Origin: Streptomyces sp. NBC_00440
Lineage (GTDB): Bacteria; Actinomycetota; Actinomycetes; Streptomycetales; Streptomycetaceae
Assembly: GCF_036014215.1 (NCBI RefSeq)
Contig: NZ_CP107921.1
Location: 8,305,501 to 8,369,500, forward strand
DNA: 64,000 nucleotides
Direction: 5' to 3'
In this document: piece after piece, positions 44,803 to 53,269 of the stretch
Layout: the number at the start of each line of letters is the position of its first letter
Numbering within the stretch: position 1 is the first letter of the stretch
Notes under the pieces: generated by a model
The model's input: the letters and a program-made list of their open reading frames with translations, nothing else
The model's database searches: none
Told to the model about the DNA's origin: nothing
Program-made: the position numbers and the translations under genes

Positions 44803-45597
44803 ATGCGACTCACCGTCGACCAGCTCCACGTGACGCTGGACCACCACCCGATCCTCGACGGCGTGGACATCGAGGCCCATCCCGGCGACCTCGTGGGGCT
44901 GGTCGGGCCCAACGGCAGCGGCAAATCGACGCTGCTGCGCGCCGTCTACCGGTCCCTGCGGCCCGCCGGCGGCGCGGTCCGGGTCGGCGGCGACGACATC
45001 TGGGAGCTGAGCCCCCGCGCCGCCGCCATGCGGACCGCCGCCGTCCTCCAGGACGGGAGCGGTGAGGCCGGAGGACTCACGGTGACCGAGGCGATTGCCC
45101 TCGGGCGCGCCCCGCACCACGGTCTGCTCGGGCGTGACGGGCCAGGTGACCGGCAGGCCGTGGCGGACGCCATCGACCTGTGCGCCGTACGGCACCTGGC
45201 TCACCGGGACTACGGATCGCTGTCCGGTGGTGAGCGTCAACGGGTCCTGCTGGCAAGGTCCTTGGCGCAGCAGCCCCGGCTGCTCGTACTGGACGAGCTG
45301 ACCAACCACCTCGACATCCGCGCCCGGTTCGAGCTGCTGGAGCTGATCCGGTCCGCCGGTATCACGACGCTCGCGGTGCTGCACGACCTCGATCTCGCGG
45401 CTCGCTTCTGCGACCACCTCGCCGTGCTCGACCAGGGGACCGTCAGGGCCGCAGGCCCCGTCCTCGACGTCCTCACACCGACCGTTCTCGCCAAGGTCTT
45501 CGGTGTGGCCGCAGCGTCACGGCGAGACGCCGATGGCGTGGTCCGGCTGACCTACGCCGCGGACCCACTGGCCACTGAAGAGCGGGCGGTGTACTGA
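44803..45597 (+). CDS. ABC transporter ATPase (FecE type), second cassette
   Basis: Walker A GPNGSGKSTLL, signature LSGGERQRVLLARSLAQQP, Walker B LLVLDELTNHLD and H-loop AVLHDLDLAA. The proline of the usual DEPTNHLD is a leucine here; the catalytic Glu is kept, so activity should be possible. ATG 44803 is 5 nt after the permease stop. It completes the second FecBCD cassette. Confidence 0.9.
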   Translation: MRLTVDQLHVTLDHHPILDGVDIEAHPGDLVGLVGPNGSGKSTLLRAVYRSLRPAGGAVRVGGDDIWELSPRAAAMRTAAVLQDGSGEAGGLTVTEAIALGRAPHHGLLGRDGPGDRQAVADAIDLCAVRHLAHRDYGSLSGGERQRVLLARSLAQQPRLLVLDELTNHLDIRARFELLELIRSAGITTLAVLHDLDLAARFCDHLAVLDQGTVRAAGPVLDVLTPTVLAKVFGVAAASRRDADGVVRLTYAADPLATEERAVY

Positions 45598-45838
45598 GGC
45601 AGGCGCGCGGACGGCGGGCACTCAGCCGCTCAGCCAGAGGTCGGCGCGGTCACCGTGCTGGCGAGGATGCCGCTGTCGACGGAGGGACGGCTGCCGACGC
45701 TTCGATGAGTTCCTGTGTCCTGTGCATGGCTCCCCCCACGCGTGGGCAGGACAGGTCTGTCAGCTTTGAGCTATTGAACACTCTTTGAAGCAAGGTGAGT
45801 TGGGCCTCACTGCCTCTCCCGTCTGTGAGGAGCCCGTC

Positions 45839-46150
45839 ATGGCGACGCCTGATAGTCCGGGTTTCGAGACCTGCCTCTGGGAGGCGCCGGCGAACGGGTC
45901 GCAGGCCCTTCTGCTGGGCTTGAGGGACAGGGTGTACGGGTGGTCGTTGCCCGTCTTCACCACGGTTCTGCTCGCGGGCGCGGACTGCTGGCTGGGATTC
46001 CAGTTCGGAGAGGCGGCCGGTGCCTGGGGTGGAGCCGGTGCGGGTGTGGTCATCAGCGTCGTGCTCCGTCTCTTTGTCTCGCGCGCGACGGCCGGTGGCG
46101 GTGGCGGACTCCACCGGCTCTCGTCGAGGTGGTGGCACGGGCGCCGCTGA
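45839..46150 (+). CDS. Small membrane protein of unknown family
   Basis: A 103-residue protein with two hydrophobic segments (WSLPVFTTVLLAGADCWLGF and AGAGVVISVVLRLFVS) and a basic C-terminus (SSRWWHGRR). GTGAGGAG lies 6 nt before ATG 45839. No family is recognised. It converges with copZ and stands in the metal region, so a metal-related role is possible but not shown. Confidence 0.5.
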   Translation: MATPDSPGFETCLWEAPANGSQALLLGLRDRVYGWSLPVFTTVLLAGADCWLGFQFGEAAGAWGGAGAGVVISVVLRLFVSRATAGGGGGLHRLSSRWWHGRR

Positions 46151-46202
46151 GCGGATCCCGTGCCGCCCCGCCGGCGAAGCGGCCGGTCGGCCCGACCCGG
46201 TG

Positions 46203-46418
46203 TCAGGCATCGACGGTCTGGGCCACCTGGTATCCCGCTTCCTCGATCGCGGCCCGCAGCAGGGCGTCGTCCAGGCCGGAGCCCTCGACTCGGACCGTCT
46301 GCCTCTCCAGATGCTCATCCACGAGTGTGACGCCGCCGACGGCGGTGACCTGCTTCTTGATGGCGGCAGCGCAGTGCCCGCAGCTCATGCCGGTGACGCG
46401 GTAGTCGATTCGGTTCAT
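46203..46418 (-). CDS. copZ: Copper chaperone, heavy-metal-associated domain protein
   Basis: A 71-residue HMA protein (Atx1/CopZ fold) with the metal motif GMSCGHCAAAIKK; the two cysteines bind Cu(I). The rest (VTLVDEHLERQTVRVEGSGL, AIEEAGYQVAQTV) completes the ferredoxin-like fold. ATG 46418 has AGGAG upstream. It would hand copper to CopA. It is on the opposite strand from the copA operon and has no clear partner gene; no CsoR-type operator was seen upstream. Confidence 0.92.
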   Translation of the reverse strand: MNRIDYRVTGMSCGHCAAAIKKQVTAVGGVTLVDEHLERQTVRVEGSGLDDALLRAAIEEAGYQVAQTVDA

Positions 46419-46591
46419 GGCACCACTCCTGAGGTGGGGGAGACGCGGGCATGCGTGTCCCGATACGTGCGGAGACGGCACGGTGTTCGGCCGGTCCGTG
46501 TCTCTCATGAGTCGGTCGGTGGCGCGTCAGGGTTCCCCTGTGTCGCAGCCGTCACTCTGACCGGTCGAGGGCGAGTTCCGGTCTCACGGGA

Positions 46592-46880
46592 GTGGAGGAG
46601 CAGCACTTCGTCGGGCTGCGCGACGTATTGGGGCACGCCGCGCAGGCTGGTGGTGAGGTGGAGGCCACGCTGGTGCGGCTGTCGGCGCCTGGCGAGGTGA
46701 CGTGCTTCTTCGGCACCAGGGTCGTCGCGCCGACAGCGTGGGAACCCACCTGGGGCGACCTTCTGATCGTTCCCGCCGGCGGCGATGGGCTGATGGGAGA
46801 TCCCGAAGTCCTGCGGGACCTCGTGCGGGCACAGGCGGCGGGCGGAACGTCGGCACCGGTGCGGCCCTCGTACAGCGCAT
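46592..46880 (+). pseudogene. Protein-like stretch of unknown family, possibly a truncated gene
   Basis: From GTG 46592 the frame reads GLRDVLGHAAQAGGEVEATL, FGTRVVAPTAWEPTWGDLLI and PEVLRDLVRAQAAGG, which looks like real protein. After about 46870 the text becomes arginine-rich nonsense that overlaps the membrane-protein gene in another frame. I see no domain. It may be a broken gene between copZ and the Met-rich protein. Confidence 0.3.
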
Positions 46881-46940
46881 ATGCCGCATCTCATGCATGC
46901 GGCCCCAGTGCTTCGCGGCGCCCACGGGCAGTGCCAAGAT

Positions 46941-47714
46941 GTGGCTGTGTCTGTCAGCCGGGTGTCTCGCGCGTCACGCGCCGCGGTGTTCGCCGCCGTG
47001 AGCGTCGTACTCGCTGCGCTGGGGCACGTGCTGATGTCCGGTACGCCGCTGCCGTGGCCGGTACTGGCCCTGGCGGCCGCCGGGACGGGACTTTCCGGCT
47101 GGGTCTTCGCGGCCAGGGAACGCGGGCGGCACACCGTGATCGCCCTGACGGTAGCGGTGCAGGCGTGCTTGCACGTCGCCTTCACGCTGGCGCAGTCGCT
47201 CGCGAGTCCGTCTCCCGCATCCGGCATGTCCTCGTCGGCCGGCCCCCAGCAGTGGGGCCGCCTGCTGCTGTGCGGCAATCCCACGCCCGAGGCGGCGGCA
47301 CGTGCCTACGACCTGGTGGTGCAGAACGGCCTGACGCGCCAGATGCACCTGCCGCCTGCCCGGAGCGGCGACCCGATGTCACACGACATGGCGGGCATGC
47401 ACTCCATGGCCGGCATGCATCACATGGGAGGAATGTCGGGAACTGCGTCGTGGGGCATGCTGGCCGCGCACCTGGCCGCCGCGCTTGTCTGCGGGATCTG
47501 GCTGGCGCTGGGGGAGCGGGCGACGTTCCGCGTCCTGCGGGCGGCCGCCGACCGGGCCTTCGTACCCTTGCGGTTGATCCTTGCCGTCTGGCCGGTCAGC
47601 GACGTCCCCCCGCCTGTCCGGCACGCCGTCCCCATCGTGCGGCGCCTGCAGTCGCGACTACTCGTCCACACCCTTACGACCCGAGGTCCACCCGGAGCGC
47701 CTGCTGTCGCATGA
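46941..47714 (+). CDS. Membrane protein with Met/His-rich loop
   Basis: About five hydrophobic segments (AAVFAAVSVVLAALGHVLM, LALAAAGTGLSGWVFAA, VIALTVAVQACLHVAFTLA, MLAAHLAAALVCGIWLAL). Between the third and fourth lies a loop with repeated MAGMHSMAGMHHMGGM, a likely Cu(I) site. The overall type resembles Streptomyces membrane proteins found with PepSY/DUF5134 genes. GTG 46941 or 46947 are plausible starts; no strong RBS. It stands upstream of the sigma-factor gene. Confidence 0.7.
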   Translation: MAVSVSRVSRASRAAVFAAVSVVLAALGHVLMSGTPLPWPVLALAAAGTGLSGWVFAARERGRHTVIALTVAVQACLHVAFTLAQSLASPSPASGMSSSAGPQQWGRLLLCGNPTPEAAARAYDLVVQNGLTRQMHLPPARSGDPMSHDMAGMHSMAGMHHMGGMSGTASWGMLAAHLAAALVCGIWLALGERATFRVLRAAADRAFVPLRLILAVWPVSDVPPPVRHAVPIVRRLQSRLLVHTLTTRGPPGAPAVA

Positions 47715-47891
47715 CAGCCGGTTCCACGTGCCCGGCAGCTGACCGCTGCCCGGACGTGCTCCCCGTGCACGCGCCTGCGCTGCACGGCTTTCATCCCGAT
47801 TTCCCGTGACGCGCCCGTGAGGCGTGCGGCGACCTGTGCCGACGGCCTGTCACGTGTGCGCGGAGCGGGATCCGAGAAGGGACCCCGGGCA

Positions 47892-48491
47892 ATGACTCCT
47901 GCCCTGCCCGCGGTGACCGACGAAACGGTCACCGCCATCGCTCTCGCCGCCGCGCGCGGAGACAGCGACGCAGCAGAACGATTCGTGCGCGCACTTCAGC
48001 TGGACGTGCGCCGATTCGTGACGTACCTGGCCCAGGACGCGCAAGCAGCGGACGACCTGACCCAGGACACGTTCCTGCGTGCCCTGTCGAGCCTGCACCG
48101 ATTCGAGGGCCGCTCGTCGGCCCGCACCTGGCTTCTGTCCATCGCGCGCCGTGTGGTGGCCGACAGTATGCGACGTGCCGCGGTGCGGCCACGTATCGCC
48201 GACACCGCCGACTGGCAAGGCGCCGCCGAGCGTACGCAACCCAGGGGGCTGCCCGGCTTCGATGACGGCATCGCTGTCATGGAACTCATCGACGCGCTGC
48301 CACCGGACCGCCGCGACGCGTTCATGCTCACGCAACTCCTGGGCCTGTCCTATGCGGAGGTCGCGGTTCTGGCCGGTTGCCCGGTGGGCACAGTGCGCTC
48401 GCGCGTCTCAAGGGCGCGCGTGTTTCTGGTGCAGTGCTTGTCCGATGCCGCGTCGCTGCCTGACGAGGCGTCCGAACTCGTCGCGGCCTGA
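47892..48491 (+). CDS. ECF-type RNA polymerase sigma factor
   Basis: Region 2 (VRRFVTYLAQDAQAADDLTQ, DTFLRALSSLHRFEGRSSAR, TWLLSIARRVVADSMRR) and region 4 (IDALPPDRRDAFMLTQLLGL, SYAEVAVLAGCPVGTVRSRV) are complete in 199 residues, with no extra domain. GAGAAGGGA lies upstream of ATG 47892. No anti-sigma gene is adjacent. Its neighbours are copper-type membrane proteins, so it may direct their transcription in response to copper or envelope stress; that is an inference. Confidence 0.9.
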   Translation: MTPALPAVTDETVTAIALAAARGDSDAAERFVRALQLDVRRFVTYLAQDAQAADDLTQDTFLRALSSLHRFEGRSSARTWLLSIARRVVADSMRRAAVRPRIADTADWQGAAERTQPRGLPGFDDGIAVMELIDALPPDRRDAFMLTQLLGLSYAEVAVLAGCPVGTVRSRVSRARVFLVQCLSDAASLPDEASELVAA

Positions 48492-48592
48492 CCTCGCGTA
48501 GGCCGACGCCGACCCTTTCCTGTCGTGTCGCTGCTGTTGCGTACGGCAGATCCGGGCGGCGTCGGCCGTCTTCCCCCGCGCACCTCTTCGAC

Positions 48593-48606
48593 GTGACCCC
48601 GGTCAC
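48593..48606. promoter_or_regulatory. Perfect 14-bp palindrome upstream of the PepSY gene
   Basis: GTGACCCCGGTCAC (GTGACC-CC-GGTCAC) lies 94 nt upstream of the PepSY start and 101 nt after the sigma-factor stop. It could be an operator; no regulator is assigned. A chance palindrome in GC-rich DNA cannot be excluded. Confidence 0.35.
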
Positions 48607-48700
48607 GCCAAGACGGATGGAACTCGTCCGCCCGCGCGTCCGACCACTACACCGGACCGCCTGGAGCGGTGGACAACGTTCCGTTACAGAAAGGCCCGTT

Positions 48701-50191
48701 ATGGCGGAAAGCCACACAGCGCAAGCTGCGACGGACATATCCACAGCAGATCCCGGCCTGAACGTCCCAGAGGCCGGCCACGAGGAGAGCGTTCACGGAC
48801 GGATCGCTGAAGCCGCTACGTCGTCGGGCGGCTCCAAGCCTCCCGTGTCGTGGAGCGGGTTGCGTCCCCTGCTGCTTCGCCTCCACTTCTACGCCGGCGT
48901 CGTCATCGGCCCATTCCTGCTCGTCGCGGCCATCACAGGGCTGATGTACACCGCGACACCGCAGATCGAGGCGGTCGTCTACCGCCACGAACTCAAGGTC
49001 ACCCCGCACGGCGAGGCTGAACCGCTCTCCGCCCAGGTGGCGGCGGCACGCAAGGCGGTCCCCGAGGGCACGCTGTTCTCGGTGGCCCCGGCCACCGGCC
49101 GCACGGACAGCACCCGCGTGGTCTTCGACAAGCCCGGCCTGCCCGACAACTACACGCAGACCGCGTTCGTGAACCCTTACTCCAGTGAAGTGCTCGGCCA
49201 GGAGCGGACGTTCGCCGGGTGGTGGCTCCCGGTCCGAGCCTGGGTGGACGGCTTCCACCGGCACCTCAACCTCGGCGAATTCGGCCGCAACTACAGCGAA
49301 ATCGCCGCCAGCTGGCTGTGGGTGGAAGTCCTGGGCGGCCTCGCCCTGTGGCTCACGGCCCCGCGCTCACGCCGGCGGCTGCGGCGCGTGCTCGTGCCCC
49401 AGGGCGGTGCGAAGGGGCGCCGACGCACCATGTCCTGGCATGCCACCGTCGGCGTCTGGGCCTCGATCGGTCTGCTGGGCCTGTCCGCGACCGGCATGAC
49501 CTGGTCCGTGCATGCCGGGGCGAGCATCGGCAAGATCCAGTCGGCGCTGGCCGGACCGACCCCGGCGGTGTCCACAACCCTGCCCGGACGCGCCGCCGGG
49601 AAGGAGTCCGCATCGGTACCCGTGAAGGACGTGGGGATCGACGCGGTCGTGGCCTCCGCGCACGCGGCCGGACTGCGCGGCGTACTCGATGTGACACCGC
49701 CGACCAAGGATCAGACCACGTACGTGGTCAAGGAGAACACCCGCAGCTGGCCAGAACGCCACGACACCGTGGCCGTCGACCCCGCCACCGGTAAGGTCAC
49801 CGACCGCGCGAACTGGGCCGACTACCCGCTCCTTGCCAAGATGACGAACTGGGGTATCGACGCCCACATGGGCCTGCTGTTCGGACTCGCCAACCAGATC
49901 GCGCTCGCTCTGCTCGCCGTCGCCCTCATCGGCATGATCCTGCGGGGCTACCGCATGTGGTGGCTGCGCAGGCCGACCCGCACCGAAGGCTTCGTGCTCG
50001 GCCGGGCACCGGCACGAGGTGCCTGGCGTCGCCTGCCTGGCTGGTTCCTGGCTCCGGCCGTGCTACTGACCGCCATGATCGGCTACTACGTCCCCCTCTT
50101 CGGCCTGCCCCTGCTGGCTTTTCTGGCTGTCGACCTGATCATCGGCGCGCGCCGCCGGCGCCGCACCGAGCGTACGGAGGTGGCCGCGTGA
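48701..50191 (+). CDS. PepSY-associated TM protein
   Basis: A 496-residue membrane protein of the PepSY_TM type: LLLRLHFYAGVVIGPFLLVA and AITGLMYTATPQIE in the first helix, VDGFHRHLNLGEFGRNYSEI and AASWLWVEVLGGLALWL next, WHATVGVWASIGLLGLSATG, and a last pair (NQIALALLAVALIGMILRGY). Conserved histidines (LHFYAG, FHRHLN, SWHATVG, DAHMGLLFG) resemble haem- or metal-coordinating sites. AGAAAGG lies 6 nt before ATG 48701. Family members occur with iron or copper uptake and reductase systems. The DUF5134 gene overlaps its stop. Confidence 0.88.
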   Translation: MAESHTAQAATDISTADPGLNVPEAGHEESVHGRIAEAATSSGGSKPPVSWSGLRPLLLRLHFYAGVVIGPFLLVAAITGLMYTATPQIEAVVYRHELKVTPHGEAEPLSAQVAAARKAVPEGTLFSVAPATGRTDSTRVVFDKPGLPDNYTQTAFVNPYSSEVLGQERTFAGWWLPVRAWVDGFHRHLNLGEFGRNYSEIAASWLWVEVLGGLALWLTAPRSRRRLRRVLVPQGGAKGRRRTMSWHATVGVWASIGLLGLSATGMTWSVHAGASIGKIQSALAGPTPAVSTTLPGRAAGKESASVPVKDVGIDAVVASAHAAGLRGVLDVTPPTKDQTTYVVKENTRSWPERHDTVAVDPATGKVTDRANWADYPLLAKMTNWGIDAHMGLLFGLANQIALALLAVALIGMILRGYRMWWLRRPTRTEGFVLGRAPARGAWRRLPGWFLAPAVLLTAMIGYYVPLFGLPLLAFLAVDLIIGARRRRRTERTEVAA

Positions 50192-50844
50192 TCAACGCGA
50201 CCGGACTGAGGTGGATCCTCACCGCACTCTTCACCTTTCCCGCCCTCTACGCGCTGTGGTCGACGGCAGCGCCGGGCCGTACGCCGGCCAACCGGGTGGA
50301 GCACACCCTCCACGCCGTCATGGGGTTCGCGATGACCGCGATGGCCTGGCCCTGGGGCATGGACCTCCCCGCCGGTCCACAGATCGTCGTCTTCTCCGCA
50401 GGAGGGGTGTGGTTCGCCGCCGCTGCTCTGGCCCGTGCCTCGCGGGCGAACACCCGCACCGCCGCACTGGTGGCCGCGCTGCCCCACATCGTGATGATGG
50501 GGGCCATGGCCTGGATGGCAACCGTGATGAACGGATCAGGGATGGCCGCCGGCGCGGGCGGTGCGGGCCACGACATGCCGGGAATGGACATGGCCGGCAC
50601 CAACGCCACCAGCGCCATGACCCTGTCCCGGGCCGGCGACCAGTGGACGGCCTGCCTCCTCGCAGTCGCTCTCGTAATCCTCGGACTGCGCTGGCTGGCC
50701 CAGGCGTTCGACCACGGGCGCGTCGCCGTTACTCCTGCCACCCCCCGCGGCACCACCGCGCTCCTTCACAGCGAAGCCTCCGAGCCCGCCTGCCACGCGG
50801 CGATGGCCGTCGGGATGGGGGTGATGCTCGTCCTGCTCGTGTGA
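50188..50844 (+). CDS. DUF5134 membrane protein with Met/His-rich segment
   Basis: Several hydrophobic helices (LRWILTALFTFPALYALWS, HAVMGFAMTAMAWPWGMDLP, AALPHIVMMGAMAWMATVM) and a Met-rich segment GHDMPGMDMAGTNA that looks like a copper site. The pattern HTLHAVMGFAMTAMAWP is characteristic of DUF5134. GTG 50188 overlaps the PepSY stop (GTGA) and has ACGGAGG upstream, so the two are translationally coupled. The function of the family is not known. Confidence 0.82.
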   Translation: MINATGLRWILTALFTFPALYALWSTAAPGRTPANRVEHTLHAVMGFAMTAMAWPWGMDLPAGPQIVVFSAGGVWFAAAALARASRANTRTAALVAALPHIVMMGAMAWMATVMNGSGMAAGAGGAGHDMPGMDMAGTNATSAMTLSRAGDQWTACLLAVALVILGLRWLAQAFDHGRVAVTPATPRGTTALLHSEASEPACHAAMAVGMGVMLVLLV

Positions 50845-51061
50845 CGACGGTGCGCGGGTCGCTGATTCCCCTTTTCCAGGAAGTCGTTCGGGGACCGCTT
50901 GAGGTTCCCGAACGACTCCCGCCCACGGAAGCATGTGGGGCGCGACGCAGCGGTCATCGCTTCGGGCGTGCTCCCGCTCCATGGCCCGTGGCCGCGTTCG
51001 TCGAAACACCGCCGGGTATGACCGCAGCACGCCGTCACAACTGCGCAAAGGGAGCTGGGAC

Positions 51062-51277
51062 ATGAACGATCTTACGGGCCTCCAAGAGGTGGCGACCTTC
51101 TGCGGAAACTGCAACTGCGGTTTCCCCCAGCTGTTCATCGACCCCCAGGCACCGGAGGAGCGCCGCATCGTGATCACCGACGACTTCGGCCAGCGCGTTC
51201 AGATGAGCGCCGACCAGTTCTCCTCGCTCGTCGAGGAGGCGAAGGAAGGGAAACTGGACGCACTGATCACGGCATGA
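51062..51277 (+). CDS. Small CxxCxC protein
   Basis: A 71-residue protein with CGNCNCGFPQLFID near the start and VITDDFGQRVQMSADQFSSL, VEEAKEGKLDALI towards the end. The CxxCxC triad suggests metal binding or a modified peptide. AAGGGAG lies 8 nt before ATG 51062. Similar short proteins with FCGxCxCGxP occur in Streptomyces, but I know of no assigned role. It follows the DUF5134 gene by 217 nt on the same strand and ends 43 nt before the IS5 element. Confidence 0.65.
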   Translation: MNDLTGLQEVATFCGNCNCGFPQLFIDPQAPEERRIVITDDFGQRVQMSADQFSSLVEEAKEGKLDALITA

Positions 51278-51424
51278 CAGGGCGGGCACGGCACCCTGAA
51301 TCGCGTCGCAGACGCTTAGGGCCTGTCCGGCGGATCATGGCGTGGGCGAGGTTCCCCACCTTTGTCTCTGGAGCCAGTCCAACAGGCCGGCGACGTGATC
51401 CACCGGACGCCGTAGGGTGATCGT

Positions 51425-52030
51425 GTGGACGTATCTGAGGTGTTGGGGGAGCAGGATGCGCTGCGAGCCGAAGCGGAGGGCGTATATCGGGAGCTCCGGC
51501 TGGACAAGCTGCTGGCCGATGTCGGCACTCCGACCATCGTCGGGAGCGCGGCGCTGGGCCTGATGGTTCGTCGGGATCTGGATCTGGACGTGGTGTGCGA
51601 GCGTCTGGACGATGCTGCCGTGGCGGCCGTCGCCGCGGTCGGTGCTCGGCTCGCGACTCACCCACACGTCCGTCTTGTGACCTTCCGCAATGACTGCGGG
51701 GCGTGGAACCGGGAGCCGGACGCCTACCCCGACGGCCTGTACCTCGGTGTGGAGTGTGTATCGTCCGGGGCCGCCTGGAACCTCGACGTCTGGTTTCTCG
51801 ACGAGCCCGAACGTCAGCCCTCGACCGCCCACCTGACTACCCTGCGCCCGCGTCTGACGGACGAGAGCCGCGCGGCCATTATCGAAATCAAGCGGACTTG
51901 GGCCGACCGTCCCGAGTACGGCACGACTGTCAAGAGCTTCGACGTCTACCGCGCGGTCCTCGATGACGGCGTCCGCGATTCCGCACGGTTTGAGACCTGG
52001 GTCGGGCAACGGAAGAAGCCGCAGCCCTGA
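51425..52030 (+). CDS. Nucleotidyltransferase-like protein, passenger of an IS5 element
   Basis: The text TPTIVGSAALGLMVRRDLDL followed by DVVCERLDD resembles the nucleotidyltransferase-fold motif GS...DxDxxV seen in minimal and toxin-type NTases and lincosamide-type enzymes; later LDVWFLDEPE and IIEIKRTWADRPEYG. 201 residues, intact. GTG 51425 is the first in-frame start. It lies entirely between the terminal repeats of the element. A role in resistance or toxin-antitoxin biology is possible but not shown. Confidence 0.65.
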   Translation: MDVSEVLGEQDALRAEAEGVYRELRLDKLLADVGTPTIVGSAALGLMVRRDLDLDVVCERLDDAAVAAVAAVGARLATHPHVRLVTFRNDCGAWNREPDAYPDGLYLGVECVSSGAAWNLDVWFLDEPERQPSTAHLTTLRPRLTDESRAAIIEIKRTWADRPEYGTTVKSFDVYRAVLDDGVRDSARFETWVGQRKKPQP

Positions 52031-52061
52031 GTACTACGCCGTGCAGGCTTCGAGCGGCGGA

Positions 52062-52949
52062 TCACGTGCGGAGCCAGAGCCGGACCGCGGCAACGGTGAC
52101 AGTGCCGTGAAAGATGAAGGCGCGTTTGTCGAATCTCGTAGCCACGGCCCGGAAGTTCTTCAGTGTGTTGATCGTCCGCTCTACTTCGTTGCGGCGCTTG
52201 TAGATCGTCTTGTCGAAGCCGGTGGGTCGACCACCGTGGCTGCCGCGCCTTTTGCGGTGGGCCCGTTGGTCCTTCGGTTCGGGGATGGTGTGCTTGATCT
52301 GGCGTCTGCGCAGGTAGCGGCGGTTGCGTCGGGAGCTGTACGCCTTATCGCCGCCGAGATGGTCCGGCCGGGTCCTGGGGTGCCCGCCACCGCGGCGGCC
52401 GACGCGGATGCCTTCCATGACCGGGATGAACTGCGGGGCATCGCCCCACTGGCCTGGTGTGATCAGCAGGGACAGCGGGCGGCGACTGCCCTCCCCAGCG
52501 AGGTGGATCTTGCAGGTCAGTCCGCCCCGGGAGCGTCCGAGTCCCTCGTCGGGGCGGTGCTGCCGGGGCGTGCTTCTTTTTCCCGGCACACGCGGAGGTC
52601 TCTTCCGCGCTCCGGCAGAGTGCTGGTGGGCCCTGCAGGACGTCGAGTCCACGCTCACCATCGACCAGTCGATGCGACCTTCAGCATCAGCGTCGGCCAG
52701 GACAGCTGCGAAGATCTTGTCCCACGTGCCGTCCGGCGACCAGCGTCTGTGCCGCTCGTACGCGGTCTTCCACGGGCCGAAACGCGCAGGTAGATCCCTC
52801 CGAGGCACTCCCGTGCGCTGCCGGAAGAGGATCCCGTTAATCACCCTTCGGTGGCTCGCCCAACGACCTCCACGCTGACCGGACTTCGGCAGATGCGGTT
52901 TCAGCCGTGTCCACTCGTCGTTCGTCAGATCTCCCCGCCCCATGTCCAT
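52062..52949 (-). CDS. IS5-family transposase, intact
   Basis: Full single-frame transposase: [50 protein letters not shown], first Asp in [12 protein letters not shown], second Asp in [14 protein letters not shown], Glu in [12 protein letters not shown] and the tail [18 protein letters not shown] 52949 or 52943 (MGRGDL). All DDE residues are present. The tail matches the fragment at 17070-17168, showing that both belong to one element family. Confidence 0.92.
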   Translation of the reverse strand: MDMGRGDLTNDEWTRLKPHLPKSGQRGGRWASHRRVINGILFRQRTGVPRRDLPARFGPWKTAYERHRRWSPDGTWDKIFAAVLADADAEGRIDWSMVSVDSTSCRAHQHSAGARKRPPRVPGKRSTPRQHRPDEGLGRSRGGLTCKIHLAGEGSRRPLSLLITPGQWGDAPQFIPVMEGIRVGRRGGGHPRTRPDHLGGDKAYSSRRNRRYLRRRQIKHTIPEPKDQRAHRKRRGSHGGRPTGFDKTIYKRRNEVERTINTLKNFRAVATRFDKRAFIFHGTVTVAAVRLWLRT

Positions 52950-52995
52950 GCCAACGAATCGAGAGCGAAGTGGTCACATGATCCGCCGGACAGGC

Positions 52996-53199
52996 TCTAG
53001 CGGAGAGCAGCACGCCCAGGCCGTGGTCGTCGACGCCGCAGTTGTTCGAGACGACCTTCAACCCGTGTGCGCCCTGGGCATGGAGAGCGTCGATGAGGGT
53101 GCCGGGGATGCCGGAGAGGCCGAATCCGCCGACGGCGAGGGAGGCGCCGTCGGGGATGTCGGCGACCGCCTCTGCGGCGCTGCCGATGACTTTGTCCAC
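52996..53199 (-). pseudogene. 3-oxoacid CoA-transferase subunit A, truncated by IS5
   Basis: [39 protein letters not shown] and [20 protein letters not shown] are the N-terminus of the alpha subunit of CoA transferases (ScoA/PcaI/AtoD). After about 67 codons the frame enters the IS element. The beta subunit is absent. It belonged to the catabolic cluster that continues downstream on the same strand, so the CoA-transfer step has been lost here. Confidence 0.85.
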
Positions 53200-53269
53200 G
53201 GTGGTAGGCGGTCCTTTCAGGGGAGCGGGTGGGGTGATCAGGGCAGGACGGATTCGCCATCCGCGCGCC

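Larger units (their letters stand above)
51321..52995. mobile_element. Apparently complete IS5-family element with a nucleotidyltransferase-like passenger
   Basis: GCCTGTCCGGCGGATCATG at 51321-51339 recurs perfectly inverted at 52977-52995 (19 bp). Inside are a plus-strand passenger gene and an intact minus-strand transposase, convergent with 31 nt between them. Flanks are TTAGG on the left and TCTAG on the right. The right flank is a truncated CoA-transferase gene whose remainder is absent on the left, so sequence was lost around the insertion. Confidence 0.85.

Noticed and set aside
46419..46591. CsoR operator upstream of copZ
   Set aside because: No TACCCC..GGGGTA-type palindrome found in this gap.
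46592..47809. 405-codon plus frame as one gene
   Set aside because: Only the first 95 codons look like protein; the rest is out-of-frame reading of the Met-rich membrane-protein gene.
51062..51277. RiPP precursor with certainty
   Set aside because: No modifying enzyme lies nearby and the protein has a folded-looking C-terminal part; kept only as a possibility.
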